DNA of 64,000 nucleotides. It comes from Solen grandis (taxonomy: Eukaryota > Mollusca > Bivalvia > Adapedonta > Solenidae). Positions within the stretch are counted from its first letter, which is position 1, and every line of letters begins with the position of its first letter. Position numbers and translations under genes: made by a program. Shown in pieces: positions 44,720 through 57,156 of this stretch. The DNA is taken from positions 40,976,629 to 41,040,628 of the forward strand of contig CM037787.1 in the NCBI GenBank assembly GCA_021229015.1, in the 5' to 3' direction. The notes under the pieces were generated by a model. It was not told the origin of the DNA. It did no database searches and was given only the letters and a program-made list of their open reading frames with translations.

Positions 44720-45470
44720 TATCCGAATGAACCCAACATAACTGAATAACCACCGAACACAACGTCAAATACACACAGGACGTTTAATAGACTAGTCATA
44801 ACAGTATCAATACAGAACATCACGTTCTACCAACCAATCATGAGAGTTTTACAGCTCAACAAAACACTATCGCAATTGAATAAATTTACGTCATCACCCA
44901 GCAGTTGACTGAACACGATGGAGAAAGTACTTGACCACACATTACTAAACTAAGCACAATGTTGTCAGCAGTCCCTAGGACGTTTTCACAACTGAATATA
45001 ATGACAATAGCACCATACAGCCAGCACACTACTTCAACCGACCACAATAACAGTAACACTCCCCAACACACTAACGTTACTGAACAAAATGATATCGCAC
45101 TAAACAATTCATTTTCTTAACTGAGCAAAATTATTTAAACACCCAACAAAATATTACTGTAAATGATAATAGTGATAGAAACACTCAATCAGACATTATC
45201 GCAACAGAATATAATGACAGTACTACTCAACAATTTATTGTATTTCAACTGGACTTAACATAATTTGTAACCACTTGCCAGCTCAGTGTAAGGACTGAAT
45301 ATAACAACTAGTGCACCTAACAACACATTGCATCGGCAAAAGAAAATACTTCGAGCACTTAACATAACACGTCAATAGCTGAACACATTGGAATAACTAG
45401 CCAACACATTGTATCTCGGACTTAACAGGATACTAACTGACCATCAATATCAGTCGTTCCCAACATAAGA
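44720..45470 (-). repeat. degenerate minisatellite, right arm of an inverted pair
   Basis: The same phrase as 43083-43760 on the opposite strand (for example ACATAACTGAATAACC, AACTGAATATAATGACA, ACTGAACAAAATGATA, CAGAATATAATGACAG). Confidence 0.68.
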
Positions 45471-47100
45471 CAGTTCTGGCGTTCCATACATATTCGCGCA
45501 TTTCATTCTGGTGGATGAATGGATATCAGAAATTCACATGCAGGGTAAAATTTGGCGAAAATTCAAGCTCACATTTTCATATAGGCCGCTAAATTTAAAA
45601 CGCACGAAAGCATTTCTAGCGAGGCGACCATAAACTGCATTCAAACTAATTCCTCTTGTTGTTTTTTTTCAACTATCGAAGCATCATTTTATTTTCTGGG
45701 TAATATCCATTTTCATTCAACCTTTTTTTCTCTCTTTAATATTTATATTTAGCATCCCATGTTGTCTCGTCTTGAAACATTAGTTTTTCAAGCTCATATT
45801 ATATATAAATGTACATGCTTGTATATAGCGAGCTATGAAGAAGTCAAATTATGCATGATTCATTTTTAACAATGGGTGTTCTCTTATATCGAATGATGTA
45901 TTATAGTCATCTTGCGACGCAGGTAAATTTGAGAGTTTAAATACTGGTACGCCGATATGGCTGGTTACACCGTGTGTCTACATGATATTTTATTTTTGTA
46001 TACATTTTGACTGATTTATTATATTCCCACACATTCTGAACACCTCGCCCATTTCTTCGTGCGGGTAATGCCGGGGATTGCCGAGTTGATACGATTGGGG
46101 TAGATGCTAGTGCCAAGCCAAATGTCTATGGTATGATACTGCTAGTAGACTTTGTCCCCAAATGTCTGAAATAGCAATTATACACGCAACTCTATCTTGA
46201 ATATTGCATCTTGCATTCTCATATATGTTTTGAAAATACCTTTATTGCATATATTTATTTTCCTCATAACCTAGTTGAAATGAATGCCGCTGGTATCCTT
46301 TACCGGGTCAGTACGTTTTTTTTTCGTGACAGACGATTGCTAATTATAGCTCAGCCATTCTAAAGGAACATCAGTAAATATCACGATCGAGCGCTCTTAT
46401 AGGTATGTGTACGTTATGTGCTTTTTAAATACTTGAAACATTCTTTGTAACACAATCGTGTTTTGATCCTGCTGGGTCAGGGTATGCACGATTAATATAC
46501 ATTTTATTTATTCAATTCGCAATGAACATTAATATTGAGAGTATTTACTCATCCTTGTCACGATGTTTTCTCTCATATTATTTCCCCGTGATACTATGTA
46601 GAAACAACATATGTCATGAATCATGTAGTAACGATTATTATTAAGCAGATATTCAAGTGGATACCGCCATTCATGTGAACTCAGAGAAATTAGTTTTGAC
46701 ATCAAGTCAATATAAAGATATTTAGACTAGTTGCAACGTCGGAACATGTCAAGGCCTTCTGCGGAGTTATCAGATACAAATGTTTAATGAATGCGGAACA
46801 TTTGAAACGTACAGAAGGTACCATAGACTTAAATATAAATGGATAAGAGGCCAATTCATATAACTGTTGAAATATAAATCAAAATTCTCCTTTTCCCCTA
46901 CTTGCCGTCGCTCCCACTTTATCTAACTTCCACGTAGTTTCTCTTTGCATGTACATAAATTTAATAACATGTAAGAAGGTGCTGGAGTCCTAACAAAGCT
47001 ACTAAGTAAATACATATCTAAGACAGTTTTCGAAAGGTCCAAAAAGGCATGTATTAATGGAAGAAAGAACATTCGTTCTAAGATATTGTGAAACAAATTG
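45471..47100. other. intergenic, no gene found
   Basis: A fragment of a family 1 SINE is seen at 46060-46170 (GATTGCCGAGTTGATACG and a GTCTATGGTATGATACTGC body). Otherwise unremarkable AT-rich DNA. Confidence 0.5.
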
Positions 47101-50100
47101 ATACATGATTAACGGAAACCTGATTACAAAACAACATGATAAACAGAGATCGGACTGACAAACGGAGACCGGATAACGAAATCAACATGAAAGACAGAGA
47201 CCGAATAACAAAACATCATCATAAACAGAGGCCAGGTTGATAAACTGAGGCCAGATAACAAAACACCATCATAAAAAGAGGCCGGGTTGATAAACTGAGG
47301 CCAGATAACAAAACATCATCATAAACAGAGGCGGTTGATAAACTGAGGCGATAACAAACACCATCATAAAGAGAGGCGGGTTGATAAACTGGGACCGATA
47401 ACAAAACCCATCATAAAGAAGGCGGTTATAACTGAGGCCAATAACAAACAATAAAGAGAGCCGTTGATAACTGAATAACAACACTCATAAACAAGGCCGG
47501 TTGATAACTGAGGCGATAACAAAACACCATCATAAACGAGGCAGTTGATAACTGAGGCGGATAACAAAACACCATCATAAACAGAGGCCAGTTGATAATG
47601 AGGCCGATAACAAACACCATCATAAACAGAGGCGGTTGATAACTGAGGCGATAACAAAACATCATCATAAACAAGGCCGGTTGATAAATGGGCCGATAAC
47701 AAAACACCATCATAAACGAGCCAGTGATAACTGAGGCCGATAACAAAACACCATCATAAAAAGGCCAGGTTGATTAATGGACCGATAACAAACATCATCA
47801 TAAAGAGGCAGGTGATTACTGAGGCCAGATAACAAAACACCATCATAAAGAGAGCAGGTTGATAAACTGAGGCCAGATAACAAAACATCATCATAAAGAG
47901 GCCGGGTTGATAAACTGAGGCCAGATAACAAAACATCATCATAAAGAGAGGCGGGTTGATAAATGAGGCCAGATAACAAACACCATCATAAAGAAGGCGG
48001 GTTGATAAACTGGGACCGATAACAAAACACATCATAAACAGAGGCCAGTGATAAATGAGGCAGATAACAAACCCATCATAAAGAGAGGCCGTGATAAACT
48101 GAGGCCAGATAACAAACATCATCATAACAGAGGCCAGGTTGATAACTGAGGCCAGATAACAAAACATCATCATAAACAGAGGCCAGGTTGATAACTGAGG
48201 CCGATAACAAAACACCATCATAAAGAGGCCAGTGATAAACTGAGGCCGATACAAAACACCATCATAAGAGAGGCCGGTTATAAACTGAGGCCAGATAACA
48301 AAACACCATCATAAAGAGAGGCCGGGTTGATAAACTGGGACCGGATAACAAAACATCATCATAAACAGAGGCCAGGTTGATAAACTGAGACCGGATACCA
48401 AAACATCACCATAAACAGAGGCCAGGTTGATAAACTGAGGCCGGATAACAAAACACCATCATAAAGAGAGGCCGGGTTGATAAACTGAGACCGGATACCA
48501 AAACATCATCATAAACAGAGGCCAGGTTGATAAACTGAGACCGGATAACAAAACACCATCATAAAGAGAGGCCGGGTTGATAAACTGAGGCCAGATAACA
48601 AAACATCATCATAAACAGATGCCAGGTTGATTAACAGAGACCGGATAACAAAACATCATCATAAACAGAGGCCAGGTTGATTAACTGAGACCGGATAACA
48701 AAACATCATCATAAACAGAGGCCAGGTTGATAAACTGAGGCCAGATAACAAAACACAATCATAAAGAGAGGCCAGGTTGATAAACTGTGACCGGATAGCA
48801 ATACACCATCATAAAGAGAGGCCGGGTTGATAAACTGAGGCCAGATAACAAAACACCATCATAAAGAGAGGCCGGGTTGATAAACTGAGGCCAGATAACA
48901 AAACATCATCATAAAGAGAGGCCGGGTTGATAAACTGGGGCCGGATAGCAAAACACCATCATAAAGAGAGGCCGGGTTGATTAACTGGGGCCGGATAGCA
49001 AAACACCATCATAAAGAGAGGCCAGGTTGATAAACTGAGACCGGATAACAAAACATCATCATAAAGAGAGGCCGGGTTGATAAACTGAGGCCAGATAACA
49101 AAACACCATCATAAAAAGAGGCCGGGTTGATAAACTGAGGCCAGATAACAAAACACCATCATAAAGAGAGGCCGGGTTGATAAACTGAGGTCAGATGACA
49201 AAACACCATCATAAAGAGAGGCCAGGTTGATAAACTGGGACCGGATAACAAAACATCATCATAAACAGAGGACAGGTTGATTAACTGGGGCCAGATAACA
49301 AAACACCATCATAAAGAGAGGCCGGGTTGATAAACTGGGGCCTGATAGCAAAACACCATCATAAAGAGAGGCCAGGTTGGGAAACTGAGACCGGATAACA
49401 AAACATCATCATAAACAGAGGCAATGTTGATAAACTGAGGCCAGATAACAAAACACCATCATAAAGAGAGGCCAGGTTGATAAACTGAGACCGGATAACA
49501 AAACACCATCATAAAGAGAGGCCAGGTTGATAAACTGAGGCCAGATAACAAAACACCATCATAAAGAGAGGCCAGGTTGATTAACTGAGACCGGATAACA
49601 AAACACCATCATAAAGAGGGGCCAGGTTGATAAACTGAGGCCAGATAACAAAACATCATCATAAACAGAGGCCGGGTTGATAAACTGAGGCCAGATAACA
49701 AAACATCATCATAAACAGAGGCCGGGTTGATAAACTGAGGCCAGATAACAAAACATCATCATAAAGAGAGGCCGGGTTGATAAACTGAGACCGGATAACA
49801 AAACACCACCATAAAGAGAGGCCGGGTTGATAAACTGAGGCCAGATAACAAAACACAATCATAAAGAGAGGCCGGGTTGATAAACTGGGACCGGATAACA
49901 AAACATCATCATAAACAGAGGCCAGGTTGATAAACTGAAGCCGGATAACAAAACATCACCATAAACAGAGGCCAGGTTGTTAAACTGAGACCGGATAACA
50001 AAACACCATCATAAAGAGAGGCCGGGTTGATAAACTGAGACCGGATACCAAAACATCACCATAAACAGAGGCCAGGTTGATAAACTGAGGCCGGATAACA

Positions 50101-50560
50101 AAACACCATCATAAAGAGAGGCCGGGTTGATAAACTGAGACCGGATACCAAAACATCATCATAAACAGAGGCCAGGTTGATAAACTGAGGCCAGATAACA
50201 AAACATCACCATAAACAGAGGCCAGGTTGATAAACTGAGACCGGATAACAAAACACCATCATAAAGAGAGGCCGGGTTGATAAACGAAGGCCGGGCTGAA
50301 AAGGCCTGAAACAACATGATAAACGGAGATCGGTCGATTAACGGAGACCTGAGACCAGATAACAAAAACAACATAATAAACAGATCGGGGATAGTGGAAC
50401 AACGTGATCAACGGAAGGTGGATAATGCGACAACATGACAAAAAAAAAGAAAAAAGAAAAAAAGAGCTGATAGTTAAACAGCGTGAAAAATAGAGATCGG
50501 ATAGTAGGGCACTATGATAATACAAGATTGGATAGCGAAAGAACATGATTAATTGAGACC
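47100..50560. repeat. 50-bp satellite array with older flanks
   Basis: Main array about 47209-50289: unit of 50 bp, e.g. CCAGATAACAAAACACCATC then ATAAAGAGAGGCCGGGTTGA then TAAACTGAGG, roughly 60 copies. Flanks 47100-47208 and 50290-50560 have shorter, looser units (AACATGATAAACRGAGAYCGG, about 25-30 bp), which look like ancestral monomers. The part from about 47330 to 48290 has many one- or two-base deletions; 48300-50280 holds the 50-base spacing almost perfectly. Apparent open frames on the minus strand shift every unit because 50 is not a multiple of three, so they are not genes. Confidence 0.95.
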
Positions 50561-51224
50561 GGATAGTGAGGTATTCATCTTTCAAATCCCCCCCCCCACC
50601 CGCCACCAAAAAATTAAAAAAGAATGGTCACCGTACTTTTTCCTTTAAACAAACGCTACGCGTATGTGAATATTTTAATGTTTATCTTACCCAATACTGT
50701 ATTTGTGATGGTTTATTTCAGGCCTTTTATCTAAGACTGGATTAACAGCGACGTCTCCTGCAATACAAGGAGTTAAGAGAGAGGTCGACGTTTGTGATGC
50801 TATATCATGTATATAATTGTCTTACTTTGAGTATCCGCCAGTCAGATTACAGCATATTTAAATGCGTTGAAATTAAGTGTCTTGCTGGATGACTTTACCA
50901 TCACGATCTGGCGTTTAATGTCGAATCTTGAAATCGTATACAATAATATAGCCCTACAGTTTACACGATAATACAATAAAAGTGGTTTTATTTCTATAGA
51001 AAAGGCTCAAATTAAATATAACAAAGAGTAGATTTAAGATTTAGACTCTCTTGAAATACAGCACCTTCTTTTTGTCGCAAATTCATTTTATACATGAACA
51101 TAGCATTATTCCGAATACATATAAATTTACCTATAATCAGTGGCGTTAACAGCGATAAGGAAAATACTGAGCAAGTAAAAATGAAAATATTATATTAATG
51201 TCAAATTAGTTACAAAGCATATAA

Positions 51225-51405
51225 GGGTAGTTCGATCAGGACTTGTTGGCCTAGAGTCAGGATTGTGTGACTAGTGTGGTATCATACGACATATATACGC
51301 CTTGATACTGCAGTGTGGCAACACTATATCTGTCTCAAGTAGACATCGTTAAATGACTGTAGTACTGGCGGTGGGACATTAAATTCAATAAACAAACTTT
51401 TACAA
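51225..51405 (+). mobile_element. family 1 SINE body
   Basis: GGTAGTTCGATCAGGACTTG, then GTGACTAGTGTGGTATCATA, CTGCAGTGTGGCAACACT and the AATTCAATAAACAAAC tail; head missing. Confidence 0.75.
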
Positions 51406-51815
51406 ATATATGTGTTTTTAGAGAATATATAAATATAATGAATACTAAAAGCACACTTAACCTATCTATAATATATTGCCAGTACATCCATGGGACTTGC
51501 TTCAACATGTGCAATATTTTATTGCTACTGTGTTGTATACGTCAATTCTTCACGGTATATGAACCCAGAACTTAATTCATATTAAAAAAAAAAAATCTAT
51601 TTCATAATCAATGTTGACATAAAATAAAATAAAATGAATGAAACATATTTTAGTTTATCGATTCTAGCCTAAGATCGATTTTTACATTTTCAATTCATCG
51701 TGTAATACGTTACATAAAGTTTGATTTAAATTGTACTTGATTTTTTACCAATTTTGGGACAGTTAGTTGTAGCCATAATTACAAAATATATCGCTATACC
51801 AACCAGAAGTTGTGA

Positions 51816-52170
51816 GGTAAAGGTCATAACGTTCTAGGTCTAAAACAAAATCTTCTTATCAGAAACCACAAGACCTAGAATTTAGATATTTGGTGAGTAA
51901 CATGGCCTTGTGAACATCTACCAATTTTGATCAAATCATGGCCCTGGTGTCAAAATTAGCCCTGTCCTATGGGTCACTTGATTTTATTTATATAGACTTA
52001 TTAGAGCTATGACCTTCAAAGTTTGGATGGCAGGTACAGTTTTTGTGTTGAATTTAGATGATCTTGCTGTACTTCTTCATAGATAATGTACATGTATTCA
52101 CGATGACTCGTAATACAAAATTTGGCATTGCGGGCAATGTTTCTCAGGTGAGCGATTCAGGGCCATCAAA
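51816..52170 (+). mobile_element. 3' part of a tandem-core element
   Basis: Ends TTTCTCAGGTGAGCGATTCA then GGGCCATCA; the GGCCC half of the last hairpin is lost. The 5' hairpin is absent. Confidence 0.6.
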
Positions 52171-52504
52171 TTCTAAACTCAATTTGAGTGATAAAGAAAT
52201 AAGAGTCAAATAGAAAAAAAAAACAGAAAAAAAGAATAACCCTGATTAATTTGAATCCACTTCCCCACTATTTTGAGCGATTGCTCTTAGTAGTCGAACA
52301 GGTTGAGCATTACTGTACCTGTTTTGGTGATGCTCTGCATCTTCAGAATTGAGACGTTTAAACAAGTCCCGGGAATATAACTCTTTTGCCTGCTCAATTT
52401 AATGAACTAAAAATAAACTTAACGACAAACCTTTGTATTCTATTTCGTGGTATGCCAAATGTCGTTTCAAATGGTTCATATTATATCGTTAGTATCTCAA
52501 TATA

Positions 52505-52640
52505 TATCGAGAGCGGTTTCATGTCACATGTCTACGGAGTGATACTGCAGTGTGGCAGCACTAAATCTGTCTCAAGTTGATATAGTCTCCAAACGACAGA
52601 AATGACGGCGGTTTGGATATTTATTAAATCCAACAAAGAA
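52505..52640 (+). mobile_element. family 1 SINE body fragment
   Basis: CATGTCACATGTCTACGGAG, TGCAGTGTGGCAGCACTAAA and the GTCTCCAAACGACAGAAATG part of the body. Confidence 0.7.
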
Positions 52641-54559
52641 AACAACACGTGGCTTTTATGAATTCTGTAAAATGTCGGCAGATGATGCATATCCAATAGA
52701 CGAAGAAAAAAGCCGCCCCCCTCCCCCCCTATTTTTTTTTACATGCTGACCCTATACTTTGTTTCTAGTATTCGAGTTATCACGGTTGCGAAACGTCGTT
52801 TTTCGTCATTTCCACTAAAAAGATAAGGAAAAAGTTATTAATTAAAAAGGTTTCAACCTACAACAAAAATCCAAAACATTTTTCCTTACCCTGCTTGGAG
52901 ACAAAAATGCAAGCTGCACCAAATTTCCGGGCCCCCCCCAAAAAAAAGATCAATACCATGGACAAATGGTCTATATCTATATAACGAGATAAAGATGTGG
53001 ATTTCTGATCAAGTTCAACTTGAGTTTTAAATTATTCATATTCTGTTATTATTCTTTTCAATAGAAACAATAGAGAAACAAGTTTTTACTACTTCAGTTA
53101 ACCCTCTCAAAAGTGCTTGTGTTAGCCTGGGAAAGTCTTGAAGATTTTTCACTTCATGCAGAGATCGAACTTGCAACCGTCGGGTCCGTATTTAGTGAAC
53201 GTTACTATTTATCTCTGTATAAGTGTTTAGTGTATACAAAGAGTGTATTAAAATGTGCATGGAGAATTATGACCCCACATTTACCATATTCATAAAATAC
53301 AAGTGTATAGGATATGTGTTTGCTTGAGTAATCAAGCCTGAAATAATATCCTTTCAGTTATAATAATGCATGAATAAATATTTATTTTGATCATCAAATT
53401 GAAAAAATCCTAAAATTTAATTGCTATATCTATATCAATTCCGATTCGTGGATTTATTTTCTGTATTATGATCTCTATCGTAAATATTACAAGATCCCAG
53501 TGGAGTGTGGCAAAATAGTTCGTTTCACATTGTCATGAAAAACGAGGTGTTGTCAATATGAATTGCACGTGCTAAATTGGGCCTCCCGTGGGGATATTGT
53601 CAAAGCTGGCCAGGACAGATATGGATTTGTTATGCAATATGTTGGACCAACCTGAAGAATGTTGGTTAAATAATAATGTATTCTATTGTATTAAATCGTT
53701 GAGTATTTATTTTTAGTTTGCTGGGGTTAAACGTTCTACCGACAGTATTTCAGTCATTTAAAGACCATGTTTAGTTAAATTTACGTGGATTCGTGCTCTT
53801 GAAAACGTGATGCAATTTCTGCGTGAGTATTCATTAATAAAACGATCCAAATCGAAAATAAACTCCCTCGAAAAAAAATGATTTTTATGAGACGAGTGTG
53901 GGTTTTCTGGCGAAATAAGAAAATAAGATGTAACATCTTCTGTCGTACAAAACTCTGGGTCAACCAGTCCGTTTTAGCACCAAACACATGGGAAATATTC
54001 CACTGCCATTTTGATGATTTCGAAATGTCGGGGCTGCTGATCGAACTCACAACTTTCAGATTTCGATGATTACGCTCTGACCAGTCGACCAACTGGTACA
54101 GTTGTTTTACAATATTTTTAGACTCAGTTTTTGTCCATACCCAGTGTTTTATTATTGTCCTCTTGGTAATTTACCCAATGAATATCAGTACCTGTCTGGC
54201 TGGACTGTCAAGAAAATGACACATTAAGGTAAAGTCCCTGTAATGGTCCCGCTATGTCTTGGACCACTCAACATCTACCAAGATAACCAAGATACCCTAA
54301 TGAAACAATAGAAAACCTTGGTTATCTCCGTGAAAGGCCATGAGTTCCTAAATGTACATTACAGGTATTAGAACTGAACAGTGCTGTTTTAGTTATTTAT
54401 TTAATATATATTTTTCTTTTTTCTTTTTAAAAAGATTAAACGTACGAGCTTCCTATTGTGTTTCTTTTGTTCAGATACACAATGTACGTTATGTCTCCAT
54501 CTGATGTAACCGGACGAAAAATCATCTGAATCTAATCGATCTTTACTCTTTCTTTCCTT

Positions 54560-54597
<38 letters not shown>

Positions 54598-54601
<4 letters not shown>

Positions 54602-54800
54602 CGTCTTCAGGTTTTGGGTGGGTTCGAATCCCGGCAAGGTCATTCGGATTTTCATGTGAGGAAGCCTTCCAGCTGGCTTGCAGTAGTTCGGTGGTTCTAC
54701 CCGGATGCCTCTGTGCTTTCGGGGTCTGTAATTAGCTGGACGTCGCTATATGACTGAAATACGCGACGGTAAACTCAAATAGTCAAGTCAAGTCAGATTT
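54598..54800 (+). mobile_element. family 2 SINE joined to a GA microsatellite
   Basis: B box GTGGGTTCGAATCCCGGC, body GTGAGGAAGCCTTCCAGCTG and GTTCGGTGGTTCTACCCGG, tail AACTCAAATAGTCAAGTCAA. The A box is replaced by the preceding (GA)n tract. Confidence 0.8.
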
Positions 54801-54861
54801 TGGTTTTGGTTATGAAAGTCAGAAAACGTGTTATTTTTGTTCACTCCCTTTAAAAAAAATA

Positions 54862-54893
<32 letters not shown>

Positions 54894-55468
54894 TAAATAA
54901 ATAAAATAAATAAATCAATCAATCAATAAATAAATAATTGAAAAAATTAATTGTAAAATTGAAGTCTCTGATGATGTTTAAACCATTTTATCAGATTGAT
55001 TAAACTTCCGTGAATTATCTGATGGCTTTTATTGTCTTCTGTTTGTATATTTTTATTTCTTTTTCCCTATTAAGGAGAGTGGAAGTTATTCGTTTTAAAA
55101 AAGTTACGATGGATATACACAGGCAGCATAAAAACGAGCACGTGACCTATCAATTCATCTTTATTTTTGTATTCAGCATCTTCTTTTTGTACCTAAATGT
55201 GAAAAGAAAAAAATAAACTGTAGTAAACGCCCTTAAATAAACAACAAGTATTGAGATGTCCGTATTTTGGAACATACCTCTTGATGAGGGAAGAAGGAAG
55301 AAAATATATTACAGTTGAAATGGTTCGACAATGTGCATTGTTTTGCAACACTTTAGCAACACGTTTAGTTGCTTCATAAGTTTTGATGTCTACTGCGAAT
55401 TTAACCATGTATGTAAGTATATGGCGATAACTAACAACATACAGTATAACAGTTCAGTCCCCTATGTA

Positions 55469-55469
<1 letters not shown>

Positions 55470-55524
<55 letters not shown>
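55470..55524. repeat. (AT)n microsatellite
   Basis: About 27 uninterrupted AT units. Confidence 0.95.
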
Positions 55525-55530
<6 letters not shown>

Positions 55531-55846
55531 CACAAACAATTATTTTATCCTGATTTCTATAACTATTTCTGTAACTGCCATTGTTTGTCGGAGCCATACC
55601 AATAACACCGTAACGATAGGAAAAATAATTTTTGATAGGTATTGAGGGAGCAGTTTTTGTTGTTGTTGTTGAAAAACAACAGTTAAAACCACCCGCAATG
55701 GTAAGAAATCATTCAGGTTTGCGGCCGCCTGCGTGTGGAACAAGTCTGCCGAACGACATAAGGCAAGTTGAAAACTAAAAGGAATTCCGCAGACTGATCT
55801 GCACCTGGGCTCGTCCTTACCCTGTTTATGTTTTTATGTCAATTAT

Positions 55847-56379
55847 ACCCCGGCAAACGAAGTTTGAAGGGGGAATACTGGAATCAGCCTGTCGGTTGCC
55901 CGGTCGGTCGGACGGTCATGCAGTCTGCCTGCAAAGTCTTGTCCGGTGAACTCCCACTTTGATTTCAGTCCAATTCCCCTGATACTTGGTATAAATATTC
56001 ATCAGGAGCAGTAAATGTGTAAGACACAAATTTCACGTGCGTTCGCGCAAGGATTACAGAGTTATTGCCCTTTATTCGACTCTTGTGACGCGAACTTCTT
56101 CTACATTTCTTAACCGACATGGTTTAAATTTTGTGTGTTCATTGATAATCTGGTGGAGAGGTGCAAGACATAAATTTCCCTTGAGTTGTCTCAAGGATTA
56201 CAGAGTTATTGCCCCTGATTCGACTCTTAATATCTTGTGACGTGAACTTCTTCTACATTTCTTAACTGATTCGGCTCAAATTGTGTGTGTGCATTGATAA
56301 GCAGGGGGAGAGGTGAGTGTCACAAATTTCACTTCAGTTGTCTCAGGGATAGCAGAGTTATTGCGCTGGTCCCATTTTA
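55847..56379 (+). mobile_element. tandem-core element, CCCCGGCAAACGAAG type, 3' truncated
   Basis: Starts near TATACCCCGGCAAACGAAGT with a partial inverse AAGTTTGAAGGGGG, then a CGGTCGGTCGGACGGTC tract, then about 2.5 copies of a 150-bp unit with ACTTCTTCTACATTTCTTAA and GGATTACAGAGTTATTGCCC. No 3' hairpin before the next element begins at 56380. Confidence 0.75.
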
Positions 56380-57156
56380 AGCTCACCTGAGCACTTGTGC
56401 TCAGGTTGAGCTTTTGTGACCGCTTTTGTCCGTCGTCCGTCGTGCGTCGTCCGTCGTCAACTATTGCTTGTGAACACTCTAGAGACCACAGTTTTGGCCC
56501 AATCTTCATGAAAATTGGTAAGGATGTTTGTTGGATGAGTTCGAAATTGGGTCATGTGGTTTCAAAAACTAGGTCACTAGGTCAAATCTTAGAAAATCAA
56601 AAAAACTTGTGAACACTCTAGAGGCCACAGTTTTAGCACAATCTTCAAAAAAATTGATTAGGATGTTTGTCTTTATGATATCTTGAATAAGTTCTTAATT
56701 GGGCCATGTTGGGTCAAAAACTAGGTTATTAGGTTAAATCTTAGAAAATCTTAGAAAAAAACAAACATTTGACTACTCTAGAAGCCACTTTTTTTGGCCT
56801 AACCTTCATGTTACTTGGTCAGAATGTTTGTTTACATCAAAGCTCGGATAATTTCAAAACTTTGTCACATGGGGTTAAAAAGTAAGTCACCATGGCAAAT
56901 TTTAGGGAAAAAAACCGTGTGAACACTCTAGAGGCTACATTTTTGTCCCAGTCTTCATTAAATTTGATAAGAATGATGACTGTATGAAAACCCAGATGAG
57001 TGCAAATTTAGGTAGGATCAAAATCTAGGTCACTTAATTAGTCAAATGTTAGAAAAACATTGCAAACACTTTAGATGCAACATTTTTTTTGTAATCATGC
57101 CTAACACAGCAATCTTACTCAGGTGAGCGACACAGGGCCATCTTGGCCCTCTTGTT
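56380..57156 (+). mobile_element. tandem-core element, AGCTCACCTGAGC type, complete
   Basis: 5' hairpin AGCTCACCTGAGCAC/GTGCTCAGGTTGAGCT, a GTCCGTCGTCCGTCGTGCGT tract, four or five diverged units with GAACACTCTAGAGGCCACA, and 3' end CAGGTGAGCGACACAGGGCC with a GGGCCATCTTGGCCC hairpin and TCTTGTT. Length about 777 bp. Confidence 0.87.

Larger units (their letters stand above)
50561..52980. other. intergenic with SINE and element fragments
   Basis: Family 1 SINE bodies at 51225-51405 and 52505-52640. A tandem-core element end lies at 52139-52170 (CTCAGGTGAGCGATTCAGGG), preceded by body-like sequence from about 51816. C-rich tracts at 50588-50600 and 52714-52730. No exon supported. Confidence 0.55.
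52981..55846. other. intergenic with microsatellites and SINE pieces
   Basis: Contains a tRNA-like SINE head on the minus strand at 53985-54105 (GGTCGACTGGTCAGAGCG, GAGTTCGATCAGC), (GA)18 at 54562-54597 directly joined to a family 2 SINE, an A-rich tract at 54842-54935 and an (AT)n at 55470-55524. Open frames here are low-complexity or without motif. Confidence 0.55.

Noticed and set aside
47219..50374. Long minus-strand open frames with repeated MMVFCYLASVYQPGL-like peptides
   Set aside because: They are frames through the 50-bp satellite; the period is not divisible by three and no frame persists.
47100..50560. CRISPR-like array
   Set aside because: Units are contiguous with no unique spacers, and the setting is an animal genome.
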